From: Humisphaera borealis
GTDB lineage: Bacteria; Planctomycetota; Phycisphaerae; Tepidisphaerales; Tepidisphaeraceae
Length of the DNA stretch: 64,000 nucleotides
NCBI RefSeq assembly: GCF_015169395.1
Contig: NZ_CP063458.1
Span: forward strand, 3,286,001 to 3,350,000
Direction of reading: 5' to 3'
Shown here: positions 58,228 to 64,000 of the stretch, in pieces
How the letters are laid out: each line of letters starts with the position of its first letter
How positions within the stretch are numbered: the first letter of the stretch is position 1
Translations under genes and position numbers: made by a program
Notes under the pieces: model-generated
Told to the model about the DNA's origin: nothing
Database searches by the model: none
The model's input: only the letters and a program-made list of their open reading frames with translations

Positions 58228-58510
58228 AGATATTGGGTGAATTCATGCCGCGGCGCGATGGTGGTGCTTCAGGACGCCGCCCTGTCGTCGGCGGCAAAGA
58301 ACCTGCCCGGAGGTCGGCGGTTTGTCCGGCGACGTGACCAAAAGTTGATTCTCTTTGCCTTCATCCACACGGCGGTCGGGTTGAAGGCACACGGCGACAG
58401 GAACACTCGCCGCGAAGCGACGTGGAGGAAGACCAAGACGAAACACTCGCGAACGCCGGTAAGCGTGACGATGTGCCGTGAAAAGAAATCGCAATGCCAG
58501 AGCGTTTCGG
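58228..58510 (-). pseudogene. Decayed, internally deleted copy of the neighbouring transposase
   Basis: The sequence matches the intact transposase gene at 58583-59641 in two blocks. The C-terminal block (GKENQLLVTSPDKPPTSGQ... against GKENQLLITPSDLPPTSGK) is in frame. The second block matches intact 58992 onward. The blocks meet at GCCTT, which in the intact copy occurs at 58697-58701 and 58992-58996, so 295 nt between these 5-bp repeats has been lost. This shifts the frame (295 is not a multiple of 3). The 5' part of the gene is missing. Confidence 0.8.
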
Positions 58511-58582
58511 CGTTGTCGGCGCAGCGTCAGCAGTCGCATCGGGAGGATGGCGAGTTGAAGTGAGGGAGGATATTGAGTGGGT

Positions 58583-59641
58583 TCACGCCGCGGCGCGATT
58601 ATAGTGCTTCAGGACGCCGCCCAATCGTCGGCGACAGTGAATCTTGCCGGAGGTCGGCGGTAAGTCCGACGGCGTGATCAACAGTTGGTTCTCTTTGCCT
58701 TGGTGAGGACGTTCCTCGTGGTAGTGTTCGACGTACTCGCGAACGAGCAGATCGAAATGCTCCTGCCCGAAAATGAGGAACCGGTCGAGGCATTCCTCCT
58801 GAATGGACCGATGGAATCGCTCGACGAACGCGTTCATGTTCGGCGCTCGCACGGCGGTTCGCTTGACCTCGCAGCCTGCGGCCGTCAGCGTCTCGTCGAA
58901 CGGCTTCGTGAAGATACCGTCGTTGTCGCGGATCAGGTGGGATGCGGGCAGGTTCACCGACTTAGCGTGAGCGATGAATGCCTCAGCTTGAGCCTTCATC
59001 CACTCGGCGGTCGGGTTGAAGGCGCACGGTGACAGATACACGCGCCGCGATGCGACGTGCAAGAACACAAGCACAAAGCACTGGCGGATGCCCGTGAGCG
59101 TGACGATGTGCCTCGAGAAGAAGTCGCATTGCCAGAGCGTCTCAGCCTGTGCCGTGATAAGCTCGCTCCACGACTGAACGCCACGACGAGGCTGCGGGTT
59201 GACGCCGGCATCGCGCAGGATGTTGACGATGTTCGACCTCGACGTGGTCACGCCGAACTTGGCGAGTTCGCCGAGGATGCGGGTGTAGCCCCAGGCGTTT
59301 TCACGGGCGAGTCTGAGGCCCAGTTCGCGAAGTTCGTTAGCCGTCTTCGGCCGGCCGACGGATCGGCGAATCGACTTCACGACGGCGGCAAGGTTGGCGA
59401 ACGCCCGAACCCACCGCCGAAAGGTGGAGTAGCCGACGATCGAGAGCAGCAAGGCGACGCCGGCTCCGATCGCCGTTCCGAGGTCGACGAGCTTGCGTTT
59501 TTCTTCGCCGGTCAGTCTGAGCGGGCCATGGTGATCGCGGTAGAGTTGGTTCTGGTAGACTACGAACTCCAGTCGCCGTACCAGGTCGGAATCGGGGCCG
59601 CAACAGAGCACACGGAGAAGCCTTGGGAGCGAGAACGCCAT
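58583..59641 (-). CDS. DDE integrase-core transposase
   Basis: A 352-residue protein from MAFSLPRLLRVL at 59641. A helix-turn-helix region (STFRRWVRAF, WGYTRILGELAKFGVTTSRSNI) precedes an rve-type core. Catalytic residues: Asp in LWQCDFFSRH, Asp in HLIRDNDGIFT and Glu in NMNAFVERFHRS, the DDE arrangement of retroviral-integrase-like transposases (IS3/IS481-like). The end, PHQGKENQLL and GGVLKHYNRAAA, is shared with the decayed copy. Terminal inverted repeats could not be defined by eye. It points left, away from the recombinase trio. Confidence 0.9.
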   Translation of the reverse strand: MAFSLPRLLRVLCCGPDSDLVRRLEFVVYQNQLYRDHHGPLRLTGEEKRKLVDLGTAIGAGVALLLSIVGYSTFRRWVRAFANLAAVVKSIRRSVGRPKTANELRELGLRLARENAWGYTRILGELAKFGVTTSRSNIVNILRDAGVNPQPRRGVQSWSELITAQAETLWQCDFFSRHIVTLTGIRQCFVLVFLHVASRRVYLSPCAFNPTAEWMKAQAEAFIAHAKSVNLPASHLIRDNDGIFTKPFDETLTAAGCEVKRTAVRAPNMNAFVERFHRSIQEECLDRFLIFGQEHFDLLVREYVEHYHEERPHQGKENQLLITPSDLPPTSGKIHCRRRLGGVLKHYNRAAA

Positions 59642-60047
59642 GTGTCGGATCGTCGCGACAGGTCGGGCGGATTGCCACGTCGGTTGGCGGGCCAATGCCG
59701 AATGCCGGGTCGTTACGTCGTACGCAGAGTTTCGGCGGACGGTCGAATGGCCGACAGGCCGGCCGCCTGAGATTTCATGCGTTCCAACGTCAGACCTTCG
59801 ATTTCAGCGCAGGAACGGGCAAAAAGTTCAACTGGTGTCTTTAGTTCAATTCCGAGGAAGAGCAGCCTGGGGAAGTTGTCGTATCGGGCGTCGTATTGTT
59901 GCGTAAAGTGCCCAGGAACGGCCGGCGCGGATAGCGTCGGCCGTTTTCGTGCGCTGGTCGCGGCGACGGTCGCGGGTTGTGGAGTCGTTGGCGTGTCGCG
60001 GGCGAGGCGCGTGATTCCTTCAACTCTTATATGACTGGAGGATCCCG
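59642..60047. other. Gap between transposase and recombinase trio
   Basis: About 400 nt with no supported gene. It contains a strong hairpin terminator (59917-59945) and should hold the left end of the recombinase-in-trio element and the promoter for the three recombinases. No clear inverted repeat matching the right side (62950-63190) was found by eye. Confidence 0.5.
59917..59945 (+). terminator. Rho-independent terminator
   Basis: AACGGCCGGCGC (59917-59928), loop GGATA, GCGTCGGCCGTT (59934-59945), then TTCG. The 12-bp stem has a single G-U pair; the T run is short (four T including the stem end). It could insulate the recombinase genes from upstream transcription. Confidence 0.65.
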
Positions 60048-61025
60048 ATGCGCAACTGGGATCAATTGCTGGATCGGTACATGGAGCAGTACGCCGCCCG
60101 CGGCATTGCCGTCGAGACGGTGGCGAACGTTCGGCGGGAACTGGAGCGGCTGGGATGCTGGCTGAAGAATCGCCGGCCTCGGCCCAGGATCGAAGACGTG
60201 GGGTCGGATCTGCTGCAGGACTATCTCCAGCGCCGGGGAAGCTGGAAGGCCAAGGCCACGCTCAGCGGCGTGATGAGTACGGTGCGGGGCTTCGGAGAGT
60301 TCCTGGTTCTTCAGGGAGCGTGGGTCTCCAATCCGCTGCGCTGGATGAAGGGACCGAAGTTGCGGATGTACGATCGCATCCCCCGCCGAATCGGGGGCAA
60401 GGCCCAGCAGGACCTCTGGCAGGAGGCGGCGAAGGTCCGCGAGGAGTATCACCGCTATCTGTGGCTGGCGTCGCTGTCTCTGCTGTACGGGACGGGCCTT
60501 CGGCGAGGGGAACTGCACCGATTGAACCTGTCGGACTGGTCCGGCCAGGAAGGCACGCTACGCGTCGACGGCCGTAAGACCCGTCGTGAGCGGAGCGTGG
60601 CGTTGCCGGAACTGACCTGGCGTTGCATCGAGAGCTACCTGCCGCGTCGGCAGAACCACCTGTTGGCGCTGGGGATCCGGGAGGAATCGGCGCTGCTGAT
60701 CGACAAGGACGGCGGACGGCTCAGCGGCGGCGCGATCAGCCGGGGAATCGGTCGGCTGGTGAAGCGGGCGGGAATCGACCATGTCACGCTGCACCAGTTC
60801 CGTCACAGCTGCGCGTCGGACCTGCTGGGCAAGGGGGTCAAGCTGCCGGAGATCCAGCGCCTGCTGGGCCACCAGACCGTCAGCACGACGGTGCGGTATC
60901 TGCACGTCGCCGATCCTGAGCGTCACGCGGCGGTGGCGCGTCACCCCATCAACCAGATGCTGGGCCTCGCAGGCACTGCGCCCGCATCAGCGGCCGTCGC
61001 ACGGACCGAAGGAGGATGCCAATGA
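60048..61025 (+). CDS. RIT recombinase A (first of trio)
   Basis: A 325-residue tyrosine recombinase. The core-binding domain has YAARGIAVETVANVRRELERL. Catalytic Arg in GTGLRRGELHRL; His and Arg in HVTLHQFRHSCASDLL; His in LLGHQTVSTT; Tyr in VRYLHVADPE. The ATG has a weak GGAT element upstream. Its stop overlaps the start of the second recombinase as ATGA. The C-terminus beyond the Tyr is rich in Ala. Probably needs the other two for transposition. Confidence 0.9.
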   Translation: MRNWDQLLDRYMEQYAARGIAVETVANVRRELERLGCWLKNRRPRPRIEDVGSDLLQDYLQRRGSWKAKATLSGVMSTVRGFGEFLVLQGAWVSNPLRWMKGPKLRMYDRIPRRIGGKAQQDLWQEAAKVREEYHRYLWLASLSLLYGTGLRRGELHRLNLSDWSGQEGTLRVDGRKTRRERSVALPELTWRCIESYLPRRQNHLLALGIREESALLIDKDGGRLSGGAISRGIGRLVKRAGIDHVTLHQFRHSCASDLLGKGVKLPEIQRLLGHQTVSTTVRYLHVADPERHAAVARHPINQMLGLAGTAPASAAVARTEGGCQ

Positions 61026-61969
61026 GCAGCAAGAGTGATTCATCTCCCAAGGTGGTGTTCGATCCGGTGATCGACGGGTACCTGGCGTACCTGGGCGATG
61101 TGAGCCGCAAGGCGGCCGGCACGGTGCGGGATGTACGCTGCACGCTGCGGAAGATCATCGGGCAGATGCAGGAGAGCCATCCCGATGTGGCATTGTGGAA
61201 GCTGAAGCTGGAGGACTATATCCAGTGGATCAATCAGCGGCGTGTCGCGGGCCAGAGCGGCGCGAGCCTGTGCAAGTACCTCAGCCATGTGCGTGGCCTG
61301 CTGGAGTACGCCTGGCGCAGCGGCCGCAGTGATCGCAATGTTTTGGACGGCTTCTCGCTTCAGGATGAACTGCGCCGGGTGCCGCCGGGCGCGCTGACGG
61401 AAGACGAGGCGAGACGACTGATCGAGGCCTGCCCGGCGACGACCGTTCCGCAGCGGCGTGACCGGATCATCGTGCTGCTGCTGTACGGATGCGGGCTGCG
61501 CACCGATGAGTTGTGCCGGCTGAACCTGGAGGATGTCAGCCAGGAACGTCAGGAGTTGATCGTCTGGAAGGGCAAGGGGGACCGGCAGCGTGTGGTGCCG
61601 ATCCCGGCGGGCGTGTTCACGGAGCTGCTGGCCTACCTGGGCCAGCGTGGCGGTAAGCGGGGAGCGCTGATCCGGACGGCGGCCAAGTCGAAGCGTACCA
61701 GCGCGAAGGACGTCTGCGAGGCGGTGCGCAAGGCGGCCGAGCGGGCTCATATGGCCACACGCGTCACGCCCAAGACACTGCGTCACAGCTACGCCACGCA
61801 CCTGATGGACCGGGGAGTGGACCTGGCGATCATCTCGTCGTTGATGGGCCATCGCAGTCCGGCCGAGACGGGCGTCTATCTGCACGTGCTGGGGGACAAA
61901 CCGCGTGTCGCCGTAGACCGGCTCTCCTCCGCGGTTCAGCCCGTCCAGGGCAAAGGGGGTGAGCCATGA
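61022..61969 (+). CDS. RIT recombinase B (second of trio)
   Basis: A 315-residue tyrosine recombinase from ATG 61022. N-terminal SAM-like part (KVVFDPVIDGYLAYLGDVSRK and LKLEDYIQWINQRRV). Catalytic Arg in GCGLRTDELCRL; Lys in WKGKGDRQRVVPI; His and Arg in VTPKTLRHSYATHLM; His in LMGHRSPAETG; Tyr in VYLHVLGD. ATGA overlaps on both sides. The long C-terminal Val/Asp tail (RVAVDRLSSAVQPVQ) is poorly conserved. Confidence 0.9.
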   Translation: MSSKSDSSPKVVFDPVIDGYLAYLGDVSRKAAGTVRDVRCTLRKIIGQMQESHPDVALWKLKLEDYIQWINQRRVAGQSGASLCKYLSHVRGLLEYAWRSGRSDRNVLDGFSLQDELRRVPPGALTEDEARRLIEACPATTVPQRRDRIIVLLLYGCGLRTDELCRLNLEDVSQERQELIVWKGKGDRQRVVPIPAGVFTELLAYLGQRGGKRGALIRTAAKSKRTSAKDVCEAVRKAAERAHMATRVTPKTLRHSYATHLMDRGVDLAIISSLMGHRSPAETGVYLHVLGDKPRVAVDRLSSAVQPVQGKGGEP

Positions 61970-62949
61970 ACTCGATCACCTGGGACTACTGGATCTGCCT
62001 GTATACACAGACGCACTGTGTGGCCAGGGGACTTCGTCCGCTCACGATCGCGGCGTACCGCACGGCGCTGCGGCAGTTCGAGTCATACGTGCAGGTCAAG
62101 CTGGAGGGCCGGTCGCCCGATCGCATCACGGCCGCCGATGTTCTGGGGTACCTGGAGCATCTGCGCACCGAACGGAAGAACGGAGACTCGTCGATCAACA
62201 GGACGGCGACGATCCTCAAGAACTTCTACCGGGCCATGGTGGGCATGGGGCATCTGGAGCCGCGTGCCAACCCGATGGCGCAGTTCCCGCGTCTGCGTCC
62301 ACCGACCCGCAAGCTGCCGGTGGTGCTGTCGAGCGAAGAGGTGCAGCGGCTGCTGGAAGCGCCGCCGGGCGACACCGCGATCGGGCTTCGGGATCGGGCG
62401 ATCCTCGCACTGCTTTATGGCACGGGGATCCGCGCCAGCGAGTGCGCGGGCCTCAATGAAGCGGACGTGGACCTGTCCGAACGCGAGATCCGTGTGCGCG
62501 GGAAGGGAGGCCACGAGCGGTCGGTGCCGTTGAACAGCAGCGTGGTGGAGGTGTTGACCTCGTACCGGCAGCAGCGGGGTGAAGTGGAGCCGCGCGACAG
62601 GTTCTTCCAGAGCCGGCGCGGCCAGGGCATGAGCCGGGGCGCGATCTACGAGCGGGTGAAGAAGTACGCCCGGCTGAGCCGGATCCCCAAGGAGATCTCG
62701 CCGCACAAGCTGCGTCATACCTTTGCCACTCATCTGGTCAGACGAGGCGTGGACCTGGTGACGATCCGCGACCTGCTGGGCCATCGGTCGATCACCAGCA
62801 CACAGGTGTATCTGCATGTGACGGCCGAAGACCTTCGCGCGGCGGCGGACCAGCACCCGATCGGCGATCTGGCGGGCCTGCTGAAGAATCTATTGCCACA
62901 GACGAAGCTGCCGTTCCAGCACGCGCCGCCGCGGCGGCAGACCGGCTGA
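61966..62949 (+). CDS. RIT recombinase C (third of trio)
   Basis: A 327-residue tyrosine recombinase, closest of the three to XerC/XerD. Core-binding part: YRTALRQFESYVQVKLEG, then FYRAMVGMGHLEPRANPM. Catalytic Arg in GTGIRASECAGL; Lys in RGKGGHERSVPL; His and Arg in ISPHKLRHTFATHLV; His in LLGHRSITSTQ; Tyr in VYLHVTAED. The ATG overlaps the previous stop as ATGA. A Pro/Arg-rich tail ends the trio. Confidence 0.92.
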   Translation: MNSITWDYWICLYTQTHCVARGLRPLTIAAYRTALRQFESYVQVKLEGRSPDRITAADVLGYLEHLRTERKNGDSSINRTATILKNFYRAMVGMGHLEPRANPMAQFPRLRPPTRKLPVVLSSEEVQRLLEAPPGDTAIGLRDRAILALLYGTGIRASECAGLNEADVDLSEREIRVRGKGGHERSVPLNSSVVEVLTSYRQQRGEVEPRDRFFQSRRGQGMSRGAIYERVKKYARLSRIPKEISPHKLRHTFATHLVRRGVDLVTIRDLLGHRSITSTQVYLHVTAEDLRAAADQHPIGDLAGLLKNLLPQTKLPFQHAPPRRQTG

Positions 62950-62993
62950 GAAGAGCCGAAGAGCTGACAAGAGAGAAGATTGTCGTTGAACGA

Positions 62994-63011
62994 ATCCTCG
63001 CGATCGAGGAT
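62994..63011. terminator. Hairpin after the RIT genes
   Basis: ATCCTCG (62994-63000), loop CGAT, CGAGGAT (63005-63011). A 7-bp perfect stem without a T run, 45 nt after the third recombinase stop. It may be a terminator or part of the element's palindromic end. Confidence 0.4.
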
Positions 63012-63078
63012 AAGGGGATGTTGTTGTCACACGCGGCCATCTGGGGCCAGGAATCACCGGGCCGGGTGTGAAAAGTGA

Positions 63079-64000
63079 CCTGTATCAGAGCTCCGGCGAC
63101 TCGGCCAGGGCTCCCCAACCCCCGTCATCACTGTGAGGACATACACCTCCAACTTCCGACGGACTTTTGCGATTCCCGCGAATCGAACTAAATACACGTA
63201 CGATGTGCTCGGCCGGTCGCTGACGGATGCGGTGACGACTCTCGGCAGCGGTGTGAACGGCGTGGTCCGCCGGCTGCAAACCTCTTACAACACGCAGGGT
63301 CTGCCGGAGAAGTTCACGAGCTACGACGCGGCCAGCAGCGGTAGCGTCATCAACGAAGTCCAGCGCGCCTACAACGGCCTCGGCCAGATCATCACCGAGT
63401 ACCAGGCCCACAGCGGCGCGGTGAATACTGGCTCCAGCCCGAAGGTGCAGTATGCTTACACCGAGATGGTCAGCGGCGCGAACCACAGCCGGCTGAAGAG
63501 CATGACGTACCCGAACGGGCGCGTCCTTCGCTACGAGTACAGCAGCGGCATCAACGCCGACACGAGCCGCATCAGCTTCCTCGCCGACGATTCGTCAGGT
63601 TCCGTCGGTACGCACCTTGAAGAGTACAGCTACCTGGGATCAGGCACGATCGTCCGCAAGAACCGCCCCGAGCCGGGCGTGGAACTGACCTACATCAAGC
63701 AGGGCGCCGAACCCGTCGCCGACGCCGGCGATCAGTACACGGGCTTGGACCACTTCGGCCGAATCGCCGACCAGCGCTGGCTGGTGACGTCCGGCGGCAG
63801 CCACACCGACCGCTGGACCTACGCCTACGACCGCAACTCCAACCCGCTGTACAAGAAGAACGAGTTGCAGTCGACGATGTCCGAGCTGTACCACGCCAAC
63901 AGCGGCAGCAGCGGCGACAACAACACGGCGTATGACAAGCTCAACCGCCTGACCGACTTCCGCCGGGGCACGCTCAGTAGCAGCGCCAACAACGGCAGCG
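63079..64000 (+). CDS. RHS/YD-repeat protein, 5'-truncated and running off the window
   Basis: The frame opens after a stop at 63076-63078 and continues to the end of the window. RHS homology starts abruptly at about 63190 (KYTYDVLGRSLTDAV), right after ~110 nt of unrelated sequence. It follows the giant RHS protein closely: RYNTQGL/SYNTQGL, NGLGQ, ANHSRLKSMTYPNGR, SFLADDSSGSVGTH. Compared with it, two beta modules are missing. There is no export signal or N-terminal domain and no clear start codon with ribosome binding site. The most likely explanation is a gene whose 5' part was cut away by the nearby recombinase trio or transposon. The 3' end is not visible. Confidence 0.85.

Larger units (their letters stand above)
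60048..62949 (+). mobile_element. RIT (recombinase-in-trio) element
   Basis: Three different tyrosine recombinase genes follow each other in one direction with ATGA stop-start overlaps (61022-61025 and 61966-61969). This arrangement defines RIT elements, in which all three are thought to act together. Each retains the Arg...His-x-x-Arg...His...Tyr set. A hairpin lies 45 nt after the third gene (62994-63011). Terminal repeats were not identified by eye, so the element limits are only the coding span. Confidence 0.85.

Overview
The window looks like a chromosome segment of a high-GC planctomycete, probably from the Phycisphaerae side of the phylum. This is inferred from gene content rather than a marker gene: a DUF1080 secreted hydrolase, a HEAT/discoidin/cupredoxin protein, a prepilin-type protein, an ECF sigma factor with a FecR/LamG partner, a sigma-like gene paired with a Ser/Thr kinase-TPR protein, a giant RHS protein with an N-terminal LE-x-R-x-L motif, and AT-rich palindromes typical of planctomycete intergenic DNA.

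Layout. (1) 1-20.05 kb is chromosomal: a partial secreted protein, a DUF1080 protein, a nucleotidyltransferase pair, and a leftward cluster of pilin-like protein, membrane-anchored CobN-like chelatase, ExbB/TolQ-like channel and DUF2149. After a gene-free stretch with a near-consensus promoter and a repeat family come an EIIA-Ntr-like protein, a PilZ protein, a DUF2726 protein, an aldo/keto reductase, and a leftward sigma factor - FecR/LamG - GH81 glucanase set. A tRNA-Ser(UGA) closes the segment. (2) About 20.2-48.5 kb is an integrated mobile element beside the tRNA: tyrosine integrase and HTH excisionase-like gene, VirD4/TraD-like ATPase, MobF relaxase-helicase, RepL-like replication protein, ParA, two ParB-type proteins, ArdC, an orphan DNA methyltransferase, a VapBC-type pair with a second recombinase, an addiction-module protein, two divergent sigma-like genes and a receptor-like kinase with TPR repeats, plus many small proteins with good ribosome binding sites. 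No mating-pair genes (VirB4 and others) are seen, so it looks mobilizable or incomplete. An RHS-tip/lipoprotein/transglutaminase islet sits at 39.4-41.5 kb. (3) 48.8-64 kb is a surface-protein and transposition zone: a 2,919-residue RHS protein carrying delta-60 repeats and other inserted beta-rich modules, a small membrane protein, a decayed and an intact copy of one DDE transposase, a recombinase-in-trio (RIT) element, and a 5'-truncated paralogous RHS gene running off the end.

How genes may work together: the CobN-like/ExbB-like/DUF2149 set resembles an energised envelope metal- or tetrapyrrole-handling complex. The ECF sigma/FecR pair probably controls or senses for the GH81 glucanase. 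In the mobile element, relaxase and coupling ATPase handle transfer, ParA/ParB/RepL and the toxin-antitoxin genes handle maintenance, and ArdC plus the methyltransferase may protect entering DNA. All functions are read from motifs and context; no database search was possible.
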